A DNA stretch of 49,714 bases from an uncultured Oscillospiraceae bacterium (GCA_900543305.1 UQQZ01000010.1:1-49714), one strand, 5' to 3'. Counted from the first letter of the stretch, positions 23,155-31,919 are shown. Notes: generated by a model from the sequence alone, not told the origin. Translations and numbers: made by a program.

Positions 23155-24687
23155 ATGATGGTACAAACAAGATGGATCGATAAGAAAGCTTTGCCGATAG
23201 GAGAGGTCATGGCAGCGCTTCTTGTAATACAACCGCTGCTGGATGTTCTCTCCTATTTTATGGGGCAAGCCGATGCCAACTGGCTTACCACCACTTTGCG
23301 GACGATACTGCTTTTTGCGGTGTGTTTTTACGGATTTCTCATTGCGGAAAATCGTCGCTTTTATTACGGGGTTTATGGAGTCGTGGCAGGTTTTTGGCTG
23401 CTTCATGTGCTCAATTGTGTGCGTCTCGGATATCAGGATCCCATTGGAGACGCTGCCGAATATCTCAAACTGGTGCAATTTCCCTTGTGGACTTTATCTT
23501 TCGTCAGTTTTTTCCGCCGGCGGGAGCAGTTGGATTATAAAACCATCGGACTATTGGCCCTTAATTTTGGCTTGATTCTTTTGGTAATCGCCCTTTCTTA
23601 CGCGGTGGGAGACCCTGTTTACACTTACCATTACCCGGACCGAGGTGTTTTCATCGGGATCCGAGGGTGGTTTGGCGTGGCCAATTCCCAAAGCTCCATT
23701 CTGACCTTATTATTACCCCCGGTGCTCTTGTGGGGATTGCGCAGCAACCGTCTCTGGCAATTTTGTCTTTGCTGCCTATTTGGTTTTGGTCTTCTCTACT
23801 TCACAGGGACTCGACTGACCTATTATGGGGCCCTTTTAATCGGGGGAGCGTTCCTGGTTTTACTTCTCTTTCGCCGCCAACAGCTCCTTTTCTGCATTCC
23901 ACTGGTAGTGGCTTTGGCGCTGATAGTTCTCTTCCGTGGGGTCTCACCCATGGCGGAACGCCAGGCATTGACAGCCGACTCCTATGGGATCTACCAGGAA
24001 AAAGCCGATGAAATTCTAGGGGAGGACAAAGACTTTGTCTACCAAGAGGGGGAAGAAATCCCTGACCGGGTTTTGGAAAAGATTACCCGAATTTACCGGG
24101 ATGTTTATGGGAAACCGGGGATTTATGGTGCCACATTGCTGGAGGACCTGATCGAAGAGTTTGGTCTGGAAGAAGTGATGGAGCAGTATCAGTATGCCAC
24201 GGATCCCCAAACCCTCTACAATACGCGGGTGAAAAAGCTGACCGCCATGGAGATGGTTTGGGAAGACAAAGATCTCCTGACGAAAATTGTGGGCTTTGAA
24301 TATGCGGAATGTCATGTGGGAAGTCACATTTACGACCCTGAAAACGATTTTCCCGCATTGCTCTACTATTACGGGTATTTAGGGGTTGCCTTATATGTGG
24401 GATTTGCCCTTTTCTTTGTGGTGATCTCCTGTAAGGGGCTGATTCAAAATTGGCGAAGAATCCTCTGTATTGAGTTTGGGGTGCCTGCCATGATGTTTGC
24501 CCTGATGTTTGGGGGGGCACAATTTTCCGGTCAAGTCCTCCGGAAACCCAGTGTCACCGTCTACGGTTCAGTAGCGGCAGCGCTTTTATATGTGTATTTG
24601 TACCCTTCCAAGGGAAAACAGGGAAGAGGTCAACAGGGTAAGGGAAGCCTTGGACCAATCAAATCGATCGGAGGGAAAGGGAAATGA
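23155..24687 (+). CDS. O-antigen ligase-like polytopic membrane protein, copy 1
   Basis: The 510-residue protein has about eleven hydrophobic segments and the overall plan of Wzy/WaaL-type O-antigen ligase or polymerase proteins. These join or polymerise lipid-linked glycans outside the membrane. A large polar region (about residues 260-396), probably extracytoplasmic, separates the main helix bundle from three C-terminal helices. Shared blocks with the next gene include IQPLLDVLSYF, RGWFGVANSQSSIL, TGTRLTYYG, NDFPALLYYYG and LRKPSVTVY. GAGG lies 8 bases before the ATG pair at 23155. The basic C-terminal tail (KGKQGRGQQGKG) is cytoplasmic. The stop overlaps the paralogue's start by four bases. 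Substrate unknown; cell-surface polysaccharide or teichoic-acid-like polymer is inferred. Confidence 0.7.
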   Translation: MMVQTRWIDKKALPIGEVMAALLVIQPLLDVLSYFMGQADANWLTTTLRTILLFAVCFYGFLIAENRRFYYGVYGVVAGFWLLHVLNCVRLGYQDPIGDAAEYLKLVQFPLWTLSFVSFFRRREQLDYKTIGLLALNFGLILLVIALSYAVGDPVYTYHYPDRGVFIGIRGWFGVANSQSSILTLLLPPVLLWGLRSNRLWQFCLCCLFGFGLLYFTGTRLTYYGALLIGGAFLVLLLFRRQQLLFCIPLVVALALIVLFRGVSPMAERQALTADSYGIYQEKADEILGEDKDFVYQEGEEIPDRVLEKITRIYRDVYGKPGIYGATLLEDLIEEFGLEEVMEQYQYATDPQTLYNTRVKKLTAMEMVWEDKDLLTKIVGFEYAECHVGSHIYDPENDFPALLYYYGYLGVALYVGFALFFVVISCKGLIQNWRRILCIEFGVPAMMFALMFGGAQFSGQVLRKPSVTVYGSVAAALLYVYLYPSKGKQGRGQQGKGSLGPIKSIGGKGK

Positions 24688-26324
24688 TGGAACGGATTCA
24701 GACATTAAAACAAGCCATCGACCGGAAATTGTCCTGGCTGATTGGCTTCATCATAATAATTCAGCCCTTATTGGATGTGCTCTCTTATTTTCTGGCGAAA
24801 ATGGGAAGCAACTCCCTATCTACGATCCTTCGTTTTTTACTGTTGGCAGGCGTGGCGCTTTTGGGCTTTTTTGTAAGTGACCGGAAAAGAATTTACTTCA
24901 TTTTTTACGGGATTGTGGCAGTCTACTGGATTGCCCACATGGCAAACTGTTTCCGAGTGGGATATCAATCCTGGCTGTCTGATGCCGGCGGATTTTTGCG
25001 CATCATGAATTTCCCGATTTTCACCCTTTCGTTTATTACCTTTTTCAAAAAGGGTCGCGAATTGCGGAAGTTCGTCTATGTGGGATTTGCTATAAACTTG
25101 GTCACTATGGTACTATTCACGGTGCTTCCCTGGGCTACGGGAAATCCCGTTTACACATATGATACCCTTTATATTGGTGTAATGGGATGGTTTGCTGTAG
25201 AGAACGCTCAGAGTACCATTCTGGTTCTGGTGGCGCCTCTGGCCATTTTTTGTACCTTCCAACTCAAAAAGTATCCGCTCTTTTTAATTGCGGTGGCCTT
25301 GAGTTTTGGGATGCTTTTTGTGACCGGAACGAAGTTTACGTTCTACTCCATTTTCATTATTGCCGGAGCTTTCATTTTCCTTTTTGCTTTGCAGCTTCAG
25401 AAAAAGTGTGTCCGCTATGTGCTTCCTCTGCTGGCCGTCCTGGTTTTGGTGGTGGCATTCAAAGACTACTCTCCCATGCAGCAGCGGGAAAGTCAGTACG
25501 CCTACGCGTTGGGTGGTTATCAGCAGGCAGTGGATTCCAGCCTTCAGAACAGTGGAGCAGACGAGGAGACGCTTGCTGAAATTAAAGAGGGTCTCTCCAA
25601 AGAAGAAGCTCTCCCGGACGACTCCCAGAAAGAGAACTCGGAAGAAAAGAAACAACAGGAATATGCTGCTGAGGCTAAGCTGGAACGGCTGCGGGGAAGC
25701 TTGATGGGCGTTTACACGGACAAGGACGTGTATGGAGCCTTGCTGGAGAACTTGTACAACCGGTTTGGCGTTTACAACGTGATGGATGTGTATGACTACA
25801 CTTCTTCTCCCGGTGTCCTTTCCGATTTCCGTGTGCATAAAGCCATGTATGCGGAAATGATGTGGTCGGAAAAAGATTTCTTGAGCCACCTGTTGGGAAC
25901 AGAGGCCGAAGACATGGTCTGCAATGGGGTCAACTACGATCTAGAAAATGATTTTCCTGCGGTGTTCTACTCTTGCGGCTATATCGGGTTTGCCTTGTAT
26001 CTGTTGTTCCTTTTCCTGTTTTTCGGCATGATCCTTAAAGCTTTCATTCAAGATGTCATGACTTCTTGGGAAGCCCAAACAGGGAAGAAGCGTATGCCGG
26101 TACTTCGGGGGTTGGTTGCCCTTGGAGGAGGGATCCGACGGTTTCTCACTGTGGAAATGGGTGCTGTGGGCATGATGTTTTTGCTGGCTGTCATTTCCGG
26201 GCTCATCTCGGGCAATACACTCCGCCGGCCCAATGTAACTGTCTACTTTGCCATTTCTGCCGCTTATATCTGCTATCTGACGTATCTGAGCCGCAAGAAG
26301 GACACAAAAAAGGAGTTGCAATAA
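24684..26324 (+). CDS. O-antigen ligase-like polytopic membrane protein, copy 2
   Basis: This 546-residue paralogue of the preceding protein keeps the same segment order: IQPLLDVLSYF, NCFRVGYQSW, GNPVYTYD, GWFAVENAQSTIL, TGTKFTFYS, NDFPAVFYSCG and LRRPNVTVY. Its polar loop (about residues 260-420) is longer because of a charged, Glu/Lys-rich insertion (EEALPDDSQKENSEEKKQQE) that looks disordered or coiled. ATG 24684 overlaps the upstream stop as ATGA, with GGAGGG eight bases before. Tight coupling suggests equal synthesis and possibly a heteromeric complex. The function is inferred only from the O-antigen ligase-like architecture. A bidirectional terminator follows. Confidence 0.7.
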   Translation: MMERIQTLKQAIDRKLSWLIGFIIIIQPLLDVLSYFLAKMGSNSLSTILRFLLLAGVALLGFFVSDRKRIYFIFYGIVAVYWIAHMANCFRVGYQSWLSDAGGFLRIMNFPIFTLSFITFFKKGRELRKFVYVGFAINLVTMVLFTVLPWATGNPVYTYDTLYIGVMGWFAVENAQSTILVLVAPLAIFCTFQLKKYPLFLIAVALSFGMLFVTGTKFTFYSIFIIAGAFIFLFALQLQKKCVRYVLPLLAVLVLVVAFKDYSPMQQRESQYAYALGGYQQAVDSSLQNSGADEETLAEIKEGLSKEEALPDDSQKENSEEKKQQEYAAEAKLERLRGSLMGVYTDKDVYGALLENLYNRFGVYNVMDVYDYTSSPGVLSDFRVHKAMYAEMMWSEKDFLSHLLGTEAEDMVCNGVNYDLENDFPAVFYSCGYIGFALYLLFLFLFFGMILKAFIQDVMTSWEAQTGKKRMPVLRGLVALGGGIRRFLTVEMGAVGMMFLLAVISGLISGNTLRRPNVTVYFAISAAYICYLTYLSRKKDTKKELQ

Positions 26325-26363
26325 GCTCTCGTATTTGTGCCCTGAAAGAAGGAACAACCATCA

Positions 26364-26399
26364 AAAAAAGCTATCAGGCCGTGGCCTGATAGCTTTTTT
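26364..26399. terminator. Bidirectional terminator between convergent operons
   Basis: A 17-bp perfect stem, AAAAAAGCTATCAGGCC and its complement, with a 2-base spacer has A and T runs at its ends. It serves the plus-strand membrane-protein genes and the minus-strand feo operon. Confidence 0.88.
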
Positions 26400-26402
26400 A
26401 CG

Positions 26403-26546
26403 TTATGGCGTTTGTTTTCTAGAACAACCGGCACAGTGGGCGCAATCCCCGCATTGAGAACGATGCTTCCATCTGTATCGGATTACAACGATCAAGGCAG
26501 CAGCAAGAAGCAAACAAAGTGCTACCGTAATACAATTTCCCAACAT
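26403..26546 (-). CDS. FeoB-associated Cys-rich membrane protein
   Basis: A 47-residue frame begins MLGNCITVALCLLLAAALIV, one membrane helix. A basic patch (RYRWKHRS) and a cysteine cluster CGDCAHCAGC follow. This is the pattern of the small FeoB-associated proteins often found after feoB in Firmicutes, which may help handle ferrous iron at the transporter. GAGG lies 8 bases before the ATG. It starts ten bases after the feoB stop, so it is the last gene of the operon. It is short, but its position, site and composition together make it convincing. Confidence 0.85.
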   Translation of the reverse strand: MLGNCITVALCLLLAAALIVVIRYRWKHRSQCGDCAHCAGCSRKQTP

Positions 26547-26556
26547 AGCGATATCC

Positions 26557-28602
26557 TCAAACAAAAAGCAGCCCAATATGGTACACGATGAAGGTTACCA
26601 CCCACGCTACAATAACCTGAAAAACAGCCGTCATTCCGGTCCATGCCCAGCTGCCGGTTTCCTTTTTAATAGTGGCTAAGGTTGCTGCACAGGGGACGTA
26701 GAGCAGGGAGAAGGTCATCAAAGCATAGGCGTTCAGAGGACCAAACCCAATGGCGGAAAGAGATCCCATTAAGGACGCCATTCCTTCCGGCGAGGTGATG
26801 CTGGTAACTCCGAAAAGAACAGCGCAGCTGGAAACCACCACTTCTTTGGCGGAGATACCTGCAATCAAAGCAACAACAATCTGCCAGAAACCCAAGCCAA
26901 TGGGAACGAAGAAGGGGACAATCAATCGCCCAATCATGGAGCCAAAGGTTTGAGACATGTCCTGTGAGTAGCCGTTGAGTCCAAAGTTCAGCAGGAACCA
27001 CATGATGATGGATGCCACGAAGATAGTGGTTCCAGCCTTAGTCAAGTAATCCTTGACCTTTTCCCAGACATAAATGGCAATGGTACGAGCGCTGGGTGCT
27101 TTATATTCAGGCAATTCAATAAGCAAGGCGTTTTCCCGGTTCTTTTTTCGATCGATCAGATGGAGAATAAAGGCACAGAGAATGGCCACCAGTATTCCCA
27201 ATAAGTACATGGAGTAGGCCACCAGCAAAGCGTTCTGGGGAAAGAACAGCTCCGAAAAAAGAACATAGATAGGCAGCCGAGCGCTGCAAGACATAAACGG
27301 GGTGATGAGCATGGTTTTATACCGGTCCCGTTTGTTTTCCAAGGCCCTGGAAGCCATAATCGCGGGGACTGTACATCCAAACCCCAGAATCATGGGGATG
27401 AAAGAGCGGCCGGAAAGCCCCAATTTTCCCATGATTCCATCCATCACATAGGCAACCCGGGACATGTAACCGCTGTCTTCCAAAAATGCCAAGGCAAGGA
27501 ACAAAATAAAGATATTGGGCAGGAACAGGAGGATACCGCCCACACCGGCGATAATGCCGTCTACGATGAGGGAAATCAGCATAGGCGCCACATGGAGAGC
27601 TTCCAGCACAGCCAAAACCCCGCCGGAAATCAAATCCAATCCCATTTGGAAATACCCTTTAAGCCAGTCTCCAACTGTAAATGTCAGGAAAAAGACCAAG
27701 GCCATGATCAACAGGAATACGGGGAATCCCAAAACAGGATGGGTGAGAAGCTGATCCGCCTTGTCGGTAATGGCTTCCTTTCGGGTTTTGTTCACCAGGA
27801 CTTCCTGAATCACCTCATCGATAAAGTCGTATTTCTGATTGATGATATCCTTTTCGTAGCTCCGGTCCAGCACCTGGGGCAAGTCCACCGGATAATCCCG
27901 GGTTATCTCCGTATCGTTTTCCAGAAGTTTGATGGCGTGCCACCGCAAATTGGTCAAATCGGGGTAACGTTTCTTCAGAGCATCCATCAACAGGTCGATT
28001 TTATCCTCAATTTCATCGCTGTAGACCATCACATATTCCTCATGATGGTCATGGCGGTGACGAGTTTGCTCCGTATGATGGTGAATGAGTGTTTTGTCCT
28101 CTTTGTTGTCTTTGTGGTGGGCCGCCGCGTGCATAAGGATGTCCAGACCTGTCTTTCGCCGTGCGGAAACGGGGATCACAGGAATTCCCAACATTTCCGG
28201 CAACCGGTGCAGGTCAATTTCCATCCCTCGTTTTGTCACGATGTCCATCATGTTCAAAGCGAGAATCACCGGTTTTCCCAATTCGATCAGCTGCAGCGTC
28301 AAGTACAAATTTCGTTCCAGGGCGGAAGCGTCTGCCACATCGATGATAACGTCAACATCGTCGCTGAGAATATATTGCCGGGTGACCTGCTCCTCCATGG
28401 TGTAGGAGGTAAGGCTGTAGGTGCCAGGTAGATCCACCAATTTGTATTCGTGATCGTGAAATTGAAAGAGTCCCTCTTTCTTCTCAACCGTGACGCCAGG
28501 CCAGTTGGCCACTTTCAAATTGGCGCCGGTATATGCGTTAAACAAGGTTGTCTTGCCGCAATTTGGGTTTCCCACAAACCCAATGGATAATTCATGTGCC
28601 AT
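26557..28602 (-). CDS. feoB: Ferrous iron transport protein B
   Basis: FeoB imports Fe2+ across the cytoplasmic membrane, driven or gated by its G domain. The 681-residue protein has G1 GNPNCGKTT (residues 11-19), G2 VTVEKKEG, G3 DLPGTYSLTSY, G4 LNMMD and G5 SARRKTG. The membrane part contains the two Gate-like cores with SGRSFIPMILGFGCTVPAIM and CSARLPIYVLF. Between G domain and channel is a histidine-rich stretch: ten His in residues 158-187, including HHHTEQTRHRHDHHEE. This is a probable metal-binding or sensing insertion. It is preceded by feoA and followed by the small Cys-rich gene, all on the minus strand. Confidence 0.97.
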   Translation of the reverse strand: MAHELSIGFVGNPNCGKTTLFNAYTGANLKVANWPGVTVEKKEGLFQFHDHEYKLVDLPGTYSLTSYTMEEQVTRQYILSDDVDVIIDVADASALERNLYLTLQLIELGKPVILALNMMDIVTKRGMEIDLHRLPEMLGIPVIPVSARRKTGLDILMHAAAHHKDNKEDKTLIHHHTEQTRHRHDHHEEYVMVYSDEIEDKIDLLMDALKKRYPDLTNLRWHAIKLLENDTEITRDYPVDLPQVLDRSYEKDIINQKYDFIDEVIQEVLVNKTRKEAITDKADQLLTHPVLGFPVFLLIMALVFFLTFTVGDWLKGYFQMGLDLISGGVLAVLEALHVAPMLISLIVDGIIAGVGGILLFLPNIFILFLALAFLEDSGYMSRVAYVMDGIMGKLGLSGRSFIPMILGFGCTVPAIMASRALENKRDRYKTMLITPFMSCSARLPIYVLFSELFFPQNALLVAYSMYLLGILVAILCAFILHLIDRKKNRENALLIELPEYKAPSARTIAIYVWEKVKDYLTKAGTTIFVASIIMWFLLNFGLNGYSQDMSQTFGSMIGRLIVPFFVPIGLGFWQIVVALIAGISAKEVVVSSCAVLFGVTSITSPEGMASLMGSLSAIGFGPLNAYALMTFSLLYVPCAATLATIKKETGSWAWTGMTAVFQVIVAWVVTFIVYHIGLLFV

Positions 28603-28629
28603 GAGATCTTGCTGCCTCCTGCCAGGGTG

Positions 28630-28854
28630 TTAATTTTTGTTTGCCACGGCAATATGGGAAGAAATCCCCAACCCAATGGCAAATCGAGTGCCTCGGACCT
28701 TGATGATCATAGCGCCTCTGTGCTTCTTTCGCAACACAGAGACCGTAGTTCCTTCGATCAGTCCCAATGCTTCCAAACGCCGTTCCAGGTTGACGGGAAG
28801 CTCCATTTTCTGAACCCGATACTGCGCACCTGGCAAACCTTCCTGCAAAGTCAT
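28630..28854 (-). CDS. feoA: Ferrous iron transport protein A
   Basis: This 74-residue SH3-like cytoplasmic protein modulates FeoB. It begins MTLQEGLPGAQYRVQKMEL and has RLEALGLIEGTTVSVLRKK and the closing IGLGISSHIAVA strand, normal for the family. The ATG follows GAGGTGG with six bases between. The gap to feoB is 27 bases, so the two are co-transcribed. An iron-responsive operator probably lies in the 300-base divergent region shared with coaX. Confidence 0.92.
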   Translation of the reverse strand: MTLQEGLPGAQYRVQKMELPVNLERRLEALGLIEGTTVSVLRKKHRGAMIIKVRGTRFAIGLGISSHIAVANKN

Positions 28855-28945
28855 TTTCTACCACCTCTTCTGATATGACAAAGGGATACTTCTTCCTCGG
28901 ATCGTTCCAAAGAAAAGGCAAAGATCCCTTCTTCCAAATTTCGAG

Positions 28946-28987
28946 TTAGTCTACTATAAAACTAGCATACGACATAGAAAATGTCAA
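28946..28987 (-). promoter_or_regulatory. Putative feoAB promoter with overlapping dyad
   Basis: Minus strand: a perfect -35 TTGACA at 28987-28982 and, 17 bases on, a poor -10 TAGTTT at 28964-28959. An imperfect TTAGT...ACTAG dyad (28946-28965) overlaps the -10, as expected for a DtxR- or Fur-type iron repressor site. The regulator assignment is a guess. Confidence 0.35.
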
Positions 28988-29105
28988 TGTGTTTGTTGTG
29001 TCGATTGGACTGATGGGGCGGGGCTTTCTTCTAGAGAAATTCTTCATGGGGAGAAAATTAACAGGGTTTTTCCAGGGATTTCTTCCTACCAAGAGGGATC
29101 TATGA

Positions 29106-29111
29106 TATAAT
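29106..29111 (+). promoter_or_regulatory. -10 element of a coaX promoter
   Basis: A perfect TATAAT preceded by TATGA lies 56 bases before the coaX ATG. The matching -35 (TTCCTA at 29083-29088) is poor. The stretch 28988-29100 shows no gene. Confidence 0.5.
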
Positions 29112-29166
29112 AGTCGGCGACAGAGTCTACAAGAATCTTTTTCAAGGTGACAAAAGGAGGAGCGGT

Positions 29167-29943
29167 ATGCTGTTAGCTTTAGATGTGGGGAACACCAATA
29201 TCACTTTGGGCGTCTTTCGGGGAGAAGAGCTGTTATTTGTTTCCCGGATGGCCACAGACGCCTCCCGTATGGAAGATCAATATGCCATTGAACTTCGGGA
29301 TATCCTGCACCTCTACGGAATCCGTCGGGAGGATATAGATGGTGCCGTGTTGAGCTCTGTAGTTCCCAAATTGACCGAATATATTTCCCATGCCGTGAAG
29401 AAACTGTTTTCCGTCCAACCCCTTGTGGTCAGCTACGCCACGGTCAAAGATTTCTTTCCCATTTCCATCGACCAGCCTGAAACTACAGGTCCGGATTTGA
29501 TTGCGGGGTGCGCGGGCGCAAAAGCGTTGTTTTCCGTGCCAGCAGTCGTCATCGATATGGGTACGGCGACCACGTTGGCGGTTTTGGACCGGGAAGGAGT
29601 CATGGTTGGAGGCTGCATAGTGCCAGGTGTGGGAATTTCATTGGACGCATTAACTGCCAGGGCAGCCCTGCTTTCCTCTGTCAGTCTGGATCCTCCTGCC
29701 CATGTGGTAGGCAGGGACACCGCGGAATGCTTACAGTCCGGCGTATTGTACGGAGCAGCGGCTATGCTGGATGGCCTCTGTGATAGAATCGAGGAAGAGC
29801 TGGGATATTCCTGCCAGGTGATTGCCACAGGCGGCTTGGCCGGCATGGTGGTAAAACACTGTAAGCGGAAAGTGGAATACAGCAACACCTTGCTTCTGGA
29901 TGGGTTAAAGGTGATCTATCAAAAAGCGGAACAAACCCTGTGA
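29167..29943 (+). CDS. coaX: Type III pantothenate kinase
   Basis: CoaX phosphorylates pantothenate in the first step of coenzyme A synthesis. Unlike CoaA, this type is not feedback-inhibited by CoA. The 258-residue protein begins MLLALDVGNTNITLGVF with the ASKHA phosphate-1 motif. It has the TTGPDLIAG segment (usually GxDR; Leu replaces Arg here), VVIDMGTATTLAVLD, GGCIVPGVGISLDAL and VIATGGLAGMV. The length is normal. AAAGGAGG lies upstream of the ATG. It stands alone between the divergent feo operon and the next promoter. Confidence 0.94.
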   Translation: MLLALDVGNTNITLGVFRGEELLFVSRMATDASRMEDQYAIELRDILHLYGIRREDIDGAVLSSVVPKLTEYISHAVKKLFSVQPLVVSYATVKDFFPISIDQPETTGPDLIAGCAGAKALFSVPAVVIDMGTATTLAVLDREGVMVGGCIVPGVGISLDALTARAALLSSVSLDPPAHVVGRDTAECLQSGVLYGAAAMLDGLCDRIEEELGYSCQVIATGGLAGMVVKHCKRKVEYSNTLLLDGLKVIYQKAEQTL

Positions 29944-29955
29944 CAAGAGAGGATC

Positions 29956-29984
29956 TTTACAGATAATGCGTATCGTGGTACAAT
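29956..29984 (+). promoter_or_regulatory. Sigma-A promoter for the YbhN-like gene
   Basis: TTTACA at 29956-29961, a 17-base spacer, and TACAAT at 29979-29984. The leader contains an AAGGAGGG / CCCTCCTT hairpin near 30004-30037 that could hide or mimic a ribosome site. Confidence 0.65.
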
Positions 29985-30079
29985 CATGGTACTTTTTCTG
30001 ACGGAAGGAGGGGAGGAGCAGAGCTTTCCCTCCTTTCAGTCGGCCTATTATGGAATCATGAGCAACGGAACGGTGAAGT

Positions 30080-31192
30080 ATGGACAATCTGGAGCAAAAG
30101 GAATTGGAAGACCTGGGAGAAACCCTGGTTAAAAAGAAGAGGAAAATCCCCTGGAGTATGTTATACATCGGTGCAACCATTGTGGCCGTATTGTTGTTTG
30201 GCATCTTTAACCGGGAATTTGGCAACGTATTTCACACCATTATGAATTTGACGCCGGGCTATTTAAGCTTGGGCGTGCTGGTGGGGCTGGTGTACTTCGT
30301 ATTTGAGGGGGAGATTTTCCGCCTGTTGATGCACAGCCAAAAATACCATGTATCCTTTCTCTGCGGGTTGAAGATCGCCTTGCTGGGGTTGTACTATTCC
30401 TATATTACTCCCAGCTCCACCGGCGGTCAGCCCATGCAGTCGGCGTATTTGTTGCGAGAAAAAATACCCGTAGGCATTTCCGCAGCAGTTCTCATTATGA
30501 AGTTTTTCTGTTTCCAGTGCGCATTTGTTTTTGTTTCCGCAGCATCCTTTATTTGGATGTATCCCCAGCTGGAGGCTGAAAACCCCGGGATTATCCCGTT
30601 TATTATTTTGGGTCTTATTGTGAATGGGGCTTCCATTATCTTTTTCCCTTCTCTTTTTTACAAGCCCATTCTCCATGGAATCTGTCGTTTTGCCAAATGG
30701 GTGGTAAACCATTTTAGCTTTCTCCGCCGCCGGTCTGGCCTGATGGACTCCATTGATCGTTTTGAGGCGGACTTCGGCAGCTATACCGACGATTTTAAGG
30801 GAAAGACAAAGAGCTTGATCTTCGGTGTTCTCCTTTCCATACCGCAATTTATTTTGCAGATGAGCGTGATCTATTTTATTTTCCGGGCTTTTGGCTATCA
30901 CAATGTAAGCTACTGGGAAATCGTCGCGGTACAAAGCCTGTTACAGGTTTCGGTTTCCTTCATGCCCATGCCGGGAGCGTCCGGCGCTCAGGAGATCGGC
31001 TTCTCCTCTTTCTTCCGGAACTACTTTGTCAACGATGACCTCTACGCTGCCGTGATGGTATGGCGTTTTTTCACCTACTACCTAGTTGTAATAGCCGGTG
31101 CGGTTTTGGTGGTGGTGGATCAATTCCTGTACCGCCGGAAAAAACTCCGGCATACCCTGGGAAAATCCCTTCCTGAAGATTCAAAAACATAA
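30080..31192 (+). CDS. YbhN/UPF0104 (LPG synthase TM-like) membrane protein
   Basis: The 370-residue protein has a charged N-terminus and about eight hydrophobic segments. It shows the family block YYSYITPSSTGGQPMQSAYLL and the late SFMPMPGASGAQEIGFSSFF, both characteristic of the lysylphosphatidylglycerol synthase membrane-domain family (UPF0104/AglD/YbhN). No C-terminal acyl-transfer domain is present, so it is not a full MprF. It may flip or modify a lipid. The ribosome site before ATG 30080 is weak (GGAACGGTGAAG). It has its own promoter and ends convergently with the uracil-DNA glycosylase gene. Confidence 0.82.
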   Translation: MDNLEQKELEDLGETLVKKKRKIPWSMLYIGATIVAVLLFGIFNREFGNVFHTIMNLTPGYLSLGVLVGLVYFVFEGEIFRLLMHSQKYHVSFLCGLKIALLGLYYSYITPSSTGGQPMQSAYLLREKIPVGISAAVLIMKFFCFQCAFVFVSAASFIWMYPQLEAENPGIIPFIILGLIVNGASIIFFPSLFYKPILHGICRFAKWVVNHFSFLRRRSGLMDSIDRFEADFGSYTDDFKGKTKSLIFGVLLSIPQFILQMSVIYFIFRAFGYHNVSYWEIVAVQSLLQVSVSFMPMPGASGAQEIGFSSFFRNYFVNDDLYAAVMVWRFFTYYLVVIAGAVLVVVDQFLYRRKKLRHTLGKSLPEDSKT

Positions 31193-31223
31193 AGCTGAAA
31201 AATGCAAACACCCATATTCATAC

Positions 31224-31273
31224 AACACCCCACTTGGTTTCCGTAAACGATACTGGTTACCAAGTGGGGTGTT
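31224..31273. terminator. Large inverted repeat between convergent genes
   Basis: Perfect 14-base arms AACACCCCACTTGG / CCAAGTGGGGTGTT enclose 22 bases that contain a small GTTT / AAAC hairpin. It abuts the stop codon of the uracil-DNA glycosylase gene. A strong hairpin would form in either transcript, but no T-run follows on either side. Confidence 0.5.
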
Positions 31274-31274
31274 C

Positions 31275-31856
31275 TCATTGCTGCTTTGCCACGTCACAGT
31301 TCAATTCATCTATTTTCTGCCGCAGTTTCAAATAGTCTTCAAATGCGGCAGGTTTTTGGGCGGGATTCCGCAAAAGGGCGGCAGGGTGCAGCGTGGCCAT
31401 CATCAAGATGCCGCCTTTTTCAAAAAAGATCCCATGTTCTTTGGTAATGCGGAAATCCGGCTTGATCAGCTTCATGGCGGCAATCCGTCCCAAGCACACA
31501 AGAATCTGAGGACGAATTAAGGCAAATTGATTTCGAAGCCAGTTGATACATGCTTCCTGTTCCTCCGGTTTGGGGTCTCGGTTATGGGGAGGTCTGCATT
31601 TGACTATATTGGTGATATACACATTGGTTTTCCGGTCAAGATCCACAGCGGCCAACATCTTATCCAGCAGCTGGCCACCGCGTCCAACAAAAGGTTCTCC
31701 CTGCAGATCTTCATTTTCGCCGGGGCCTTCTCCCACAAAGAGGACTTTGGCTTTGGGATTTCCCGTGCCAAATACCACATGGTTTCTGGTAGCTCCCAGC
31801 TCGCATTTATGACAATCCAGGCAGGCATTTTCCAATTCGGTCCATTGATGGAACAT
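31275..31856 (-). CDS. Uracil-DNA glycosylase, family 4 (iron-sulfur)
   Basis: The enzyme removes uracil from DNA in base-excision repair. The 193-residue protein starts MFHQWTELENACLDCHKCEL, with cysteines at 12, 15 and 18. It has VLFVGEGPGENEDLQGEPFVG, NIVKCRPPHNRDP with a later Cys in EEQEACINWL (4Fe-4S ligands), and the catalytic-loop TLHPAALLRNP. The length and motifs fit family 4. I chose ATG 31856, with AGGAG seven bases upstream. The frame stays open much further and would overlap the divergent pduL gene, which is not credible. Confidence 0.93.
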   Translation of the reverse strand: MFHQWTELENACLDCHKCELGATRNHVVFGTGNPKAKVLFVGEGPGENEDLQGEPFVGRGGQLLDKMLAAVDLDRKTNVYITNIVKCRPPHNRDPKPEEQEACINWLRNQFALIRPQILVCLGRIAAMKLIKPDFRITKEHGIFFEKGGILMMATLHPAALLRNPAQKPAAFEDYLKLRQKIDELNCDVAKQQ

Positions 31857-31919
31857 ATCGTCTCTCCTCGCCGCATTTTTTTCAATTTTATCATAGGCTG
31901 ATGGGAATGTAAATTGCTG

